From NCBI RefSeq assembly GCF_964340395.1, contig NC_135550.1, positions 23,416,176-23,480,175 on the forward strand: a stretch of 64,000 bases of DNA, in the 5' to 3' direction. The translations under genes were made by a program, and so were the position numbers. Origin of the DNA: Glandiceps talaboti (taxonomy: Eukaryota > Hemichordata > Enteropneusta > Spengelidae). Shown here one piece after another: positions 11,437 through 23,300 of the stretch; position 1 is the stretch's first letter, and each line of letters starts with the position of its first letter. Under the pieces are notes generated by a model, which ran no database searches, was not told the origin of the DNA, and worked only from the letters and a program-made list of their open reading frames with translations.

Positions 11437-11528
11437 TGTATGTATGTATGTATGTATGTATGTATGTATGTATGTATGTATGTATGTATGTATGTATGTA
11501 TGTATGTATGCATGCATGTATGTATGCA
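11437..11528. repeat. (TATG)n microsatellite
   Basis: About 20 TATG/GTAT units, with CATG variants at the right end. It produces artefactual Tyr-Val-Cys-Met frames. Confidence 0.97.
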
Positions 11529-11683
11529 TTACAGTTGTCATCCATGTTGTATTCCAGTCCATACATTTGGTCTTGGTACTGGTAGCATATGATAAAACTT
11601 TACAAAAGGGCTTGTTCTATCACTGTAGCAATATGTCAGTGTCAAGCTTTTAATTTCTTTTTACCCCAAATAGTCCCTCCAAA

Positions 11684-11717
11684 CACACTCACACACACAC
11701 ACACACACACACACACA
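11684..11717. repeat. (CA)n microsatellite
   Basis: A dinucleotide tract of about 16 CA units. Confidence 0.95.
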
Positions 11718-11719
11718 GT

Positions 11720-14700
11720 CTGTACCATTTAAACTTTTAAATACAAATCATAAGAGAATCTTCCATGTGTCTTTTGTAATTATGCACCATCGTTGCCTAC
11801 TTGCAGTTGCCAGTGTCAATGTTGCCCAATTTCTATTATTAGACACAGCCAGACAGCTCCTTGACTGTAAACCTACACTATTTGCCTTTATATGTAATAT
11901 GTAATCATTGACAGAGTGCTGAGAAAATAATGCATGCAACCTGCATTGAACAACCTCACTTTTACCAGTACAACAGACCCAGCATTGCAATACAACTTGT
12001 AAATTGTACATACATGTATTCACATACCTTTGGACAATCCCATGCTATGTGTAACAGTTAGTTTGATTACAAAGTTGATTCTGAGCAGGGGATTACTATG
12101 GTATAGAAATACTTTAAGAGATACTTTGCTAAAAGCACATCTTCAATTGTCATATGTTGATTTTGTACAGTCTAGAGACTATCCATTGGGTTTGAATCTT
12201 AAAATATCTTTACCCTGGAAAGATATCTTCAGATTCAAAGCCAATACCTAGTCTCTAGACTAGTACTAATTCTGACTATCTTTGCCACACTATAGTAAAT
12301 AGATACATGTATGTTGGCCAAAAACAAAAGATGGTGATGAGCAGATTTCACCTATCTTGTGATAATGATACATATACAGGAGCACCACTCAGCAAAAGGT
12401 TCATTCATGACACATACAGAACTGGCTATCAGATGACATTGAAAGCATAAAAAATAAATGACTTTGGCTAATAACTTCCACTTTTCATAACATTCAAATA
12501 ATGGCAACTCCTTACAAGTTATAAAAAAATATCTGCTTTTAAAAACAACATACTTGCTCTTCTCCCAGGAGACACACTGAACACTAACCGAGATTTGAAA
12601 AAAAAAGACAATTAGGAAAATACAGGTAAAAATTCTAAAATTGTAATTTTTTTTCATATGTAAGAAATAATCAGTACTATTCATTATTCATATATTTTAA
12701 TTAAAAATAATAATTTATTAAACTTAAAGATGATAGCAATGGCATATACATCTGTACAATTTTTTTTCTCAAAAAAAATACATTTCAATTCCTGTAATAT
12801 ATATGGCAGTGGTAGCTTTAAAGTTGAAACAACAAAACTTTGATGGAGTCTTTAATCATTCATTTGTTGCAGTCATTTCCATACAAAAAATAAATATTTT
12901 TTTCAAGACACATCATACCTTAGTCTAAGTGCTACCCATGGTACTGAATCGGCTCTTCACAAAGAGAGATCTTGAGATTTGATGCCACAGATAGCACTAG
13001 ACTAATCACACCATGTACTGGGTGATGTAAATATTGCGCAATCAGAGATGGAAGTCAAATACAAAATAGACACTTTACGTTTTTATTTGGAAAAGATATT
13101 TTGAAACAAGAAACCCAATTGAAAACACTAGTTGCATGGAATCATAGAATGCATAGTATTAGGTAGAAGTAGTAGACAAAACTATAATGAATTTTTTAAA
13201 TTTCACAACGTTGTATCCAAGGCTATGCTTCAACAAATACCATTGATGGCCTAAAATGACTTTACTGCAAGGTTGACAAAGCTGTGTGTGCTTGCTTGCT
13301 TTTTTCTCTACATAACAACTGGTGGTCAGGTAACAAAAACGTTGTTAACATTCCTAAAGAAATTCAATAGTTTTAACAGCTTCATTAATTTGCATAAACT
13401 GAAGAAGAAGACTTAAATGTTTTTGTGCAAAATGAAAAGGGTTGTTTTTGTTGGTTAAATCTACAGATTAATTTATCCTGCACAGCCCTTGATTTAGTTT
13501 CAAAAGAACATTCAAGAAGGTGTCTGGCTGAGACAACCTTCCATTACTGGCTATCATTGACAAACACTAAACTATACTATTTGTTTGTTTTTTGTCTTGT
13601 CAGTGTATTTGCATATGCTAAGATCACAGATAAATTTACTATAATTGTTTTGAAGGTCTCTTATGTAGAGTACAATGTCCACTGTCAGATAAGCCAAATC
13701 ATGCAATTTCCCCCAGCATCTACAAAGATTTATTTTCTTAATAAGGAAATGAACTTAAATTTGGAATCTTCCAATCAGTATTTTTTTCAAAGAGAACAAT
13801 CTTTTAAAACTATCTTGGCATCTATTTCTGTCTATGGGGTCATAATCGCTTCCTACAGCCACCACACTGTTTTAGACATCATATTCCAGACACTCTTTGA
13901 AACCTGTTATCGCTATCATTTACGTGTATGTATTATTCATTATTCTACCCAGAGAGACACACTAATTCTTTCATCTGAGTTCTTGTAAAGACTAGCAATC
14001 ACAGGATGAATTGAACTCTGTGGCCTGTGTGTGTCTCGTCTTGTTTGCATCATCAAAGAAGTGCGGTCACTTGTCGTCTATTAAAGAGTTCACTCCCTGT
14101 GTGAAAAAAAAAGAAAAAGAAAAAGGACACGCAACTTAGTGAAAATGCAAATGACATTAGGTTGGTCCAGCCACATTATTACCCTACACAATGCATCATG
14201 TTTTAAAGCTCACTCAAGCTATTGAAAGCAAGTTGTTTGTGCACTGAGTAAAGCCTTCAAGTGTATTGACTCAGAGTTTAGGAACTTACAGGTGGTTAAG
14301 GTGCCCTGTAGTCTACTGTGACCCCCTTGTTATTCACTACTGTGTACTGGTAGAGTGGTATAGAAGACTGACTCAGTGACTGCTCCTTAGGTTTTATACT
14401 CACCCATCCACCCACACCTATATTGATTCACTTCACAAACACACATCACTGCAGCCTAACAATTCATTTTTATGATGTCATCAGGATGCTAAGTTATTAC
14501 CGGATAGGAAAAAAGATAACCACAATAAGACTTTATCAAGTTTTTTGAATGGTAGTTAGCCAATTATCATTCTGTACTGTCGCGCTCTCTTTAACTATTC
14601 CTTGAATCATTTCATTTTACAAGTCCAACAGAAAAAGGAGGTAATTTTCTTTGTGGCCATATCTATTTTATCCTATTACCAGTATAGTGTACATGAAACA

Positions 14701-15690
14701 TCCCATACTTAGCATGTCTAACGTTATCATTACATTTCTCAAACACAAGTGACAATGTATCAACATGCAGCACACTTTATTTTTTACTTTAAAACCTCAG
14801 TTGCCATGACTTTTAGACACTTTTGTTAAATTTGGCTTTGGCCAAATACATCAAATCTTTAGCAGAGGCAGTTTAAATTCTTGTGATTATTTAAAGTACC
14901 TGTCTATTAGTTGTTGATGATGTAATGCATGCACACAGGCTTGATGTCCATGTGTAAACAGTACAAATAAATGAGTCAGACTATTCAATCGTTTGTCAAC
15001 ATATTATCAATTTGTAGGACGCCAATGCTGATAGGGTTTGATCACTATCCACCAAATCACAGCTAATAGAGCTCAAATTATCAATGGTCTCAATTATCAA
15101 CCAATCACATGACTATCTATAACTACTAATACTTGATAATATTTACAACCAGAAATGTGGCTCAATGTTTGAGTAATAATAAACAACATAAATCAAAATT
15201 AGTTGGCAATGGGTGATTATCAAACACTGAAAATATTGACTAATGTTTAAGTAGGGAAAAAGGCTTGGTCTACCTAGTGTTACATCCTCTTTTAAAGTGA
15301 TTATTTTGACTGTTTTTATATATCACCTAGAAACATACAAGGTAAAATATGTGAAAAAGAATCCTAGAAGGGAGTAAGAATTGGAAAATATAAACATCCT
15401 ATAATCTTTGATTGAAAAAAATGATTTACTTTTTTAAAAACATGGAAAAATTATAGAAAAAGCTGATATTAGACCCTACCAAGTATTTATCAAATATGTT
15501 AACATTCACTACACCTATACTACTGATTCTAATTCAGATTTTGCTGTAAAATTCCCTGCTACCATATTTTCAATGTATTCTGTGGTTGGGATATAAAAAT
15601 CTGAAGATGATACTTGCTACAAAACAAGACACAACCCAAAAATTTCAACTTCAATTGACTTTTAAAATTTTAAAATAGAGACAGGGAGGG
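11720..15690. other. CpG-poor non-coding region
   Basis: AT-rich sequence without a recognised gene. It holds a small foldback repeat at 12.17-12.26 kb and an unexplained plus-strand open frame at 13398-13988. On the minus strand, a strong acceptor-like sequence at 12583 could begin a RAD51B terminal exon (see findings). A copy of the dispersed motif GGCTTGATGTCCATGTGTAA lies near 14938 and recurs near 61462. Confidence 0.5.
12170..12260. repeat. 91-bp foldback (MITE-like) repeat
   Basis: The left arm starts GTCTAGAGACTATCCATTGG and the right arm ends CCAATACCTAGTCTCTAGAC. Inner arms (TTTGAATCTTAAAATATC versus GATATCTTCAGATTCAAA) also pair, leaving a loop of only a few bases. The near-perfect inverted structure suggests a miniature transposon or its footprint. 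Confidence 0.75.
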
Positions 15691-15699
15691 AGGAGAGAC

Positions 15700-15704
15700 A
15701 TACA

Positions 15705-15737
<33 letters not shown>

Positions 15738-15908
15738 TATACATAACATACATACATACATACATACATACATACATACATACATTATACATACATACAT
15801 ACATACATACATACATACATACATACATACATACATACATACATACATACATACATACATACAGACAGACAGACAGACATACATACATACATACATACAT
15901 ACATACAT

Positions 15909-15947
<39 letters not shown>

Positions 15948-15964
15948 GGCAGGCAGGCAGGCAG
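15700..15964. repeat. Compound (CATA)n-(GACA)n-(GGCA)n microsatellite
   Basis: About 265 bp of CATA units with two TTATAC interruptions, followed by GACA and a terminal GGCA block. All minus-strand Met-Tyr-Val-Cys frames here are repeat artefacts. Confidence 0.98.
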
Positions 15965-15969
15965 GAGAA

Positions 15970-18900
15970 AAGGGTAAAAGATGTGAGGAAAGAGAGTACT
16001 AGAGTAGGGCAGAGAGCAATAGAGAATATCATGATAATTTATGGTAAGGTTTCCCAATCAGATATTTTCAAAGTACATTATTTACAATAATCATAAAACA
16101 ATTATGACCTGTGATCAGTTCCTCCAAGCTCATGTATATACTAGATGTGCACAGCCTAAAAGTAGGTAATTACTAATGGATTTTGCAATCCTCTCACAAA
16201 ACTTTCGTCTCAAGTGGTATTTTAGGTACAAGACTATGAAGATTTACATTACTAGTAATTTAATATGGCTTTGTTGAAAACTTAATACATTCACACAGAC
16301 ACCGAAAATGAAAATAAAGTCCTATTGAAAAAAAAATTGACACTTTGCATGACTAAATCTGAATTTTGTGGCAAACAACAAAAGGTCAGAAAGAGTCGAG
16401 AAATAATATAAATTATGAGGCATTCATTCTCTTGACTGCCTAATCATGTTGTGGGTCTGGGACCTGAATGGTAGCAAACACAACCTTTACAGGTCAGGAG
16501 ACAAGGTCATCTGGATAATTCATCTTGTTGCCTAGCAACATTATCTACATCTGACAGCCTACAAAACCACATTGGTCAACAAGTACTTTCCTCTATCTGT
16601 TGACATCTTTGCTTGATGTGTTGATGAAAAAACAATGATAATGGTATTCCAGACTTGTTTCAAACTATAGCAAATTTACAAATATTTTCTAAAGGGCATG
16701 TCTAGAACATACAGATGGCATTTTTCAACACAGTCTGCCTTGTACCTTGGCAGCATCAGCCAATGATAAAGGATATTGTAAAAAAACCATTACACTTAAA
16801 AATCTGTTCCAGGTAGTATCACCAAAACACAATCTTAGATGTGAATGTACTCTGCACCCGTCACTATAACCTATTCTTCACTTTGTATGCATGTCATACA
16901 CACACATAAAAGAATGTCTAGCAAACAACAGAATTGACCAACACACCGGCAACTCCAGGGAACAAATTCAACTCCATAAACAAACTCCTTCAAAAAAGAA
17001 ATTTATAGCAGTATTCTACTTTGACATTGTGAGGCTATTCAATCCTGGCATTGAAGTGGACTACTGAAATGTCATCACGTTTTGGTCATTGACCTGATCC
17101 ATAAAAGAACTGAAGCCCTCATAGCCACTATCAGTTTATTCATTAATAATTGACAATCTATATAATACCACTAACTGTATCATCAACTGATAAAAAAAAA
17201 ACTGAGGCAATCTCATCAACTGGCTCTTATATCATGTCAGTCAGACTAAAATAACTTGACATGATATGTACTACTTGTGTGAAATTCCATTACACAGACA
17301 AGCCTGGCTGAACCACTTGTTGATGACTTACTCAATGTATGGTTACATGTCCCCATGTCATGGTTGTAGTCAAAATTCACAGAAGCTGTGAATAACTAAA
17401 ATTTCATTTGATATTTTTTTGGCTTATTTGAGGCACTTTAATATTTCCATTCTTTTTACATGCTAGACATGTGTACTTGTAATTATCAAGGTGTTTGTCC
17501 TCTGCAAACAATCAATAACAATACCTTAGTATGATATGTAGTATGTCCATGCAAAAGTTTCACTATAGGTATATGTATATGAACAAATACATACACAAGT
17601 CTTTGGGCACAGTTTTCCTTTTTTTTTTTAAATGTGTAAAAATTGTAATTTTAGTTGATGCTATTATGGCTGTATACACGAGGTGTGCTATTGAAGTATG
17701 ATAACACAGGAACACATGCACTTACTTAGACATGCTGATTTCAGTAAAATATTTCATCCCATACTCTTGTGTTTGACAAACTTGTTCAATGTCAAATTAA
17801 ATCAACACAATTAACATTAGAACCTTGGGTGCAAAGTAGGGTTTTTTACTTGATGAACTGGGCATGGGTAAAGAGATGAACATTAGTCACTCATTGTAGA
17901 TGCTATAAATTGTGTATGTGTTAGGGAGTCCACCTCTCTAGTTTAAAACTACTGGGGGGGGGGGGGGGGGGGCTACTCCCCTATTTTGAGTATACTTATA
18001 TGTGCGTATTGTAGCCCTTTGGTCTAAAATGGGGTCTGTTTTTTTCTAGCTCAAGAGTCTAAAACGGGGTCCACTTTACATTCTTTTCGATCTTGGTTGG
18101 TCTACTATGTGGTCCATTGTCCTTTACCAATCATAACTGTCATTAATTGCCCCAAAATGTTGGGTCCTAAGCAAAATGTATTTTGGTCTATACTTTCATT
18201 TGTTAAAAACCTGTAATGGTCTAAAATGGGGTATTTTGGTTTTTGGTCAAAGGGGGTCTAAGATGAGGCCTGGGGTTTCCAGCACTGGCCACACACTCCT
18301 ACCAGAGCTGACAACTAGTACAACCCCCGGGCATCTACTGTTCACTGCTCTATACACTCTTGCTGACACTCTAGCCGAGCAAGAAAGTGCAAAGTCATGT
18401 CAGTAATTGTCACCTACAGACACATTCATCATCAATTCTAAATGATGACAGCTTGTATATCTAGTTAAAAAATACCATTTTATAAAAAAAACCAAACATT
18501 TCATACTGGAGGCATCTAGTCTAGAAGTCCTTACAGTTCTATAATACAGCAATATCTTTTTCAGGTCCGACTATACAACAGTATTTAATAAATACTTGGA
18601 GAGTATCCAAACTTTCCTGAGGTACTTTTATTTTTTTCATGTCAAAGACCCTATCTCCATTCAGATAATTATATATGTCAGTAATTGTAAGAGCAAGTCT
18701 CAGTGTTTCCAGGGTATAAACATTGTGGGGTTGAAGTACTCATTTGCATAAATACTGTAGTACTTTCTATAAGAGGCAGAGGTGTATGACCGATGACCAT
18801 GAAGTCCTTTAAAATAATGATCTAGACTTTAACCACAAGTGAGTTATTTAAGAGTACTCATACCCACTTGTCACACAGACATATCCTTGGAAAAACAATA

Positions 18901-19285
18901 CTCTTTGTTCGCCATTTCAAGCATTTTCAAATGATTTAATCGCTACCTGTATCTTAAAAACAAACTTTCCAATGTAGTTATTTAACATACTCTGCTATTC
19001 CGTTGAGCTTTACAACACTGGTAATATTTCTCCAGCGCTAAACATAATATACAGATCTTCACCTCCTGAGAGGAGGTATGTATTTTACAGGAGTGATGAG
19101 ATGGAGAAGTATTAATATTTTTACCACCTTGCAGCTGGTACAAAGTCTAAATGTACTTAATACATTCAATGATAATAAATAAAATATTGCATGTAATATG
19201 CCTAAATCCAAAAGCTACTTAGTGCTGTTCTCATCATATGTAATGATTTTAGTTCTCACTTGAAAGTACAAATAATGGCTGTTAT
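15970..19285. other. CpG-poor non-coding region
   Basis: No gene is recognised. It includes a 19-base G run at 17954-17972. The adjoining block (about 17975-18290) has the phrase GGTCTAAAATGGGGT recurring with variation, which looks like a decayed dispersed repeat. CpG is sparse (about 3 in 600 bp around 16.0-16.6 kb). Confidence 0.5.
17954..18290. repeat. G-run followed by degenerate 'GGTCTAAAATGGGGT' repeat block
   Basis: Nineteen consecutive Gs are followed by at least three variants of a GTCTAAAA-GGGGT phrase (near 18025, 18057 and 18218). The low-copy internal repetition suggests an old interspersed element of unknown class. Confidence 0.5.
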
Positions 19286-19289
19286 GTTA

Positions 19290-19492
19290 CACTGGTTATG
19301 TTATGTTATGTTATGTTACACTAGTTATGTTATGTTATGTTATGTTACACTAGTTATGTTATATTATGTTATGTTATGTTATGTTACACTAGTTATGTTA
19401 TGTTATGTTATGTTATGTTACACTAGTTATGTTATGTTATGTTATGTTATGTTATGTTATGTTATGTTATGTTATGTTATGTTATGTTATGT
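19290..19492. repeat. (TTATG)n pentanucleotide array, probable LINE 3' tail
   Basis: About 38 TTATG units, interrupted four times by TTACACTAG/TTACACTGG. On the minus strand this is (CATAA)n, directly abutting the 3' end of the LINE fragment at 19500. Short tandem 3' tails instead of poly(A) are typical of several non-LTR retrotransposon clades. Confidence 0.85.
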
Positions 19493-19990
19493 AAGTGTTT
19501 ATTAAGGTGTCCTATGTGGACTTAACAAATTATACAGGACTTAAATAAAATTTACAAAAAGAGAGCCACATCCAGCCCTCTGGCTGGCAGGACACAAAGA
19601 AATTAAGAATATCAAATTAAATACATACATAAATAAATAAATATCACATACATCTCAGTTGTAAATAAAGTTTTTCCTATAGTTAAAGACCATCATGTAT
19701 AAAGTTTGCAGTATCAATGGGAAATTTTATCATTAAATGTTGTAGTTTATCATATATGTTCATATGACTGAAGTTTGGCATTCAAAGTTTTATTTTATCC
19801 GGGAATGCTTTCCTGAGATCCATGTATAGATTACAATAAAACATAAAGTGTACTTCATCCGCTGGTGAATTTTGGCAAAAGTCACATTTCCTGTCTTCAA
19901 CGTGAAGACCCCAAAATCTGCCTGTTTCTATTTTAGTTTGTACCAATGTGCTCCATCAAGGTCTTATGTTTAAAAACTTCTGAAGTAGGC
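19493..19990 (-). mobile_element. 3' fragment of a non-LTR retrotransposon (LINE)
   Basis: The minus strand from about 19940 encodes the characteristic LINE ORF2 C-terminus: an IETGRF motif, a CDFC zinc knuckle half, then DEVHFMFYC with a second Cys and NLYMDLR, ending in a stop near 19795. Such a Cys-x2-Cys...His-x4-Cys tail after IETGR is widespread in animal LINE reverse-transcriptase proteins. A further open stretch and an AT-rich 3' UTR follow, ending AATAAACACTTA next to the (CATAA)n tail. It is 5'-truncated: no RT core is visible, and the frame is broken by a TGA just upstream of the IETGRF region. The element is dead. Confidence 0.8.
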
Positions 19991-20141
19991 CCCATTTCAA
20001 AAATAGAATTCACCATTTAGAAATAGAACTCAATGTCGATGAAAGTTTTATAAAATCAAAATGCAGAAAAGTAACCATAACTTGGAAAATAATCCTGTTC
20101 AACCCTTTGGCAATGTCTTCTTCTTTTTCCTTTTTTTTGGA

Positions 20142-20161
20142 GGGGGGGGGGGGGGGGGGGG
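20142..20161. repeat. 20-base G homopolymer
   Basis: A G run following a pyrimidine tract. Such tracts are length-unstable and error-prone in assembly. Confidence 0.9.
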
Positions 20162-20305
20162 TAAAGTGATAAAAGTTACTCAAAGTGATACATCAAACTT
20201 TAATTTATATATTTAAAAAAATCTCAAATTTTGAATTTTTGGTAGAGACCATAAATTATGTTGACAACAACTTGACATCAATTAGCCTGTTTACAACGTA
20301 CACTG

Positions 20306-20391
20306 TACATCGTTAGCTGGTTGTACCTCCTTAGCCCTCGCTTCCACAGCTTGTCTTGGGCTAGGGAGGTACGACCAGCTAACGATATACA
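20306..20391. repeat. Hairpin with arms of about 31 bp
   Basis: The left arm (20306-20339, ATCGTTAGCTGGTTGTACCT...) is the near-perfect reverse complement of the right arm (20359-20391, ...AGGTACGACCAGCTAACGAT), with a loop of about 20 bp. It is probably a MITE remnant. Confidence 0.75.
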
Positions 20392-20399
20392 TCTTCACA

Positions 20400-23300
20400 G
20401 TGCCATCAACTTGCTAGACATCAATAGCATAATTTGTCATACTTGACTACTGTCTTGAGAGTACACAAACATTAGCAGGTACAAGCATGAAACCAACATA
20501 TAATTTTAACCAAAAATTATAAAAGAAAAGGGCTACTTTGGCTCGAGGGACAGTGTGAATGTTTTCATGGATTGTGTGGTCTGTGAACAGTATGCACAGA
20601 ATGGAAATTTTTTAATCTTATAGTAATTTGTAAGTTAGTACTCCCCTCTGATCTCATAATTGGTCGGTGTGATTATGCAGTTAATACTATACATGCAGAG
20701 ATTGCAAGATTTTAACAATTCAATAAGCTCATCGATGCATAGTGATGTAAGACCTAGATATTCTCACGATTACAGAAACCTCAAGGGGTAAAACACCATA
20801 TTTTATGTTGTTTTAGACCTGTAGGCGGTAAACGTAATACTCACAATGAAAATGGGGAAATTTGATCTGTGAAATGGATTTATTTCTCCACTGCACTTGT
20901 CTATATCCCACACCCATTACAAAAGCATTTATTCCTTGTATATAGTCTACAAACTATGTAACGTTTGATTCCTGCATACACAGATAACTAACACACAGTT
21001 ATCTGTGCTGCATACAAGTAGCTGAAACTCTTGTGTTTGTAGAGCGGATGTAGTCAAAATCCACCCGTGTATAAATGACGGTCTAGGCAAGCAAACCAGT
21101 AAACCGATTACAAAACTAAATGTCAAGTGCTGTACTGTGGAACCTATGGTTAACCCCTGTAAATGCAAGTTGATTTTTTTTTTTTTACATCTTGTTGTAA
21201 GCTTTGAAAATTATTCTAGTATATCGGGGTATTATGAGTAAGTTGAACTTCTGTATAGCTCTCAACTTTGAAAACCTTCAACTACAAGTTTTTTTATTAA
21301 TCTCTACTTACTGCATGCTAGATCCTACTGTAAATCCACGCCATTCCAGTTTAGCACTTTTATCAAACTTTGACAGGTATTTAAACCCACCACTTGAATA
21401 AATCATGAACCATCAGATATATTCATGATTATCATCTCAGTCTGAACAAATTGTGGTAAATAAGACCTGAACTTATGACAAAACACTTGTTCTAATCTTA
21501 ACATAAGTTATGAAAATATACCAACGGGGACCAGCCTGAAAGTGAATGTTTGGAATATGAGAATAATGTTTAACAAGCCATCCATGCTGAAAAACTTGAT
21601 ACTTGTGGTATTAGATAGCAATGAAATAAACACCTTTCATGTTTTCACTGAATGCCTGAAAACACAACAATCAAACATTTTTGAAAGGGGTGGGACATTT
21701 GCATGTTTGAAAATGACTAATATTTTGAGATTTTCACAGATTTCTGTCTGATTTGCTATAAAAACAAAGATTGTTTAGTGAGTCACTCACTTGCAATGAG
21801 ATTTAATCCACTCCATACTAGAAATATAAACACATCTACAAAGCCATAATTTTGGAGACTGGTTATAGTAAATTAACATGATCACTTTCAAACCTGATTC
21901 TTCCATGAATGATCGAGTTGAGCAAAACTATTTTTCAATACTTGACTCTAAACTTGAAATAATATATGTCTAAAAGTACCTGAAAATTAAGATATGAGTT
22001 CATTAAATTTTGGCTGAAAAAGGGCGGGAATGAACAAAATTGGTACCGTGAGAATTTTTTTTTCAGATCTCCATATAACATTTATAACGTGATTCAGTGA
22101 ATTGTCGGAAAACAGAATAATTAACCAACAACCTTTACAAAGTGGAAAAAAACACACAAACAAAGTTTAGTGCCTCTTCGTAACTTTCCCTAAAATGTGA
22201 TCATCCAAAAGCCACTCAGACCCAAAATTTGGAGGGGAAAATTACTCACAGTTCATCTCAAAAAAAGGCTACAAAGGAGAGAGTCAAGGTTTAAAGCAGT
22301 TTTCAGGTAGTTTTATTATATTTTGCTTCACCTTGATCAATAAATCTTAAATCTAGCCAGACTTACAAAACACAACATTTAACACCTCTACTACTGATCC
22401 CTAGATTTAGTGGTTTAGTCCTGGGATCCGCCCCCTTACTTCTCTTTGAAGCAACCAAGCTCTGTTTGTCTGCCGAACTGAGTTGTAATGTATAGCGTGT
22501 TTGGTGACATGTCATTCGGAGAGGTCATGCACTGCAATTCTGTAGGCGAAAGAAAACTGGCATGATCTCACAACAATTATTTATGCATTTAGTTCAGTAA
22601 GTGTCTAAATATAGAAAAAGGGATTGGCTCCATAAAAAACACAGGAGTTTGAAAACACATAGTCATACCTGTGGACAGTGTACCTTTATCTTTAGTAATG
22701 TGAGTCACAGATGGCTAAGGCTAAGTTGAGTATCAACTTAGTGGTGAGTTTTTGCAATCACTAATCAACTGACACAATACCAATACACCGTACCACATGT
22801 ACGTGGTGACACAACCTGATGAATATATATATATATATAAATAATATATTGTGACCTTCATTAGATTATATCACCTTAGACTCTATTCAGTCACTATCTG
22901 CTACCATATCTACAGAAAGATCAAGTTGTGGTTAGAGGAAGGGACTTTTCCTAGTTTACCAATGTAAATTGAGACATAGACTCCCGAGATAAAATGTATT
23001 TCATGTAAATTGTGTACTGTCTATCATTTCCATCCTCTGAAGTAAAACTGGGAAGGATACCACAATAATATGCATAGGTTGAGTCTTGACTGTCAAGAAA
23101 TGAAAACTATCTCTAAGTGTTAATGTCAACAATAAATCTACTATTAAGAAATCCACTTCAAGTTTTATTTGCTTCCTTAAAATCTAAGTCTGCATCCTGG
23201 TTATCGGAGTAAGATTTAAGGGTCTCAGCAACCAAACAAATCAAACCCTCCTCTCCCTCTTAAATAAATAAAAAACAAATTGATGACAAATGCATCAAAG

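Noticed and set aside
12352-12684. 110-codon minus-strand frame
   Set aside because: No domain or conserved motif is seen. Only the acceptor at 12583, in another frame, is kept as a weak candidate.
15651-16057. Minus-strand Cys/Tyr/Val-repeat frames of up to 120 codons
   Set aside because: Translation of the (CATA)n/(GACA)n microsatellite.
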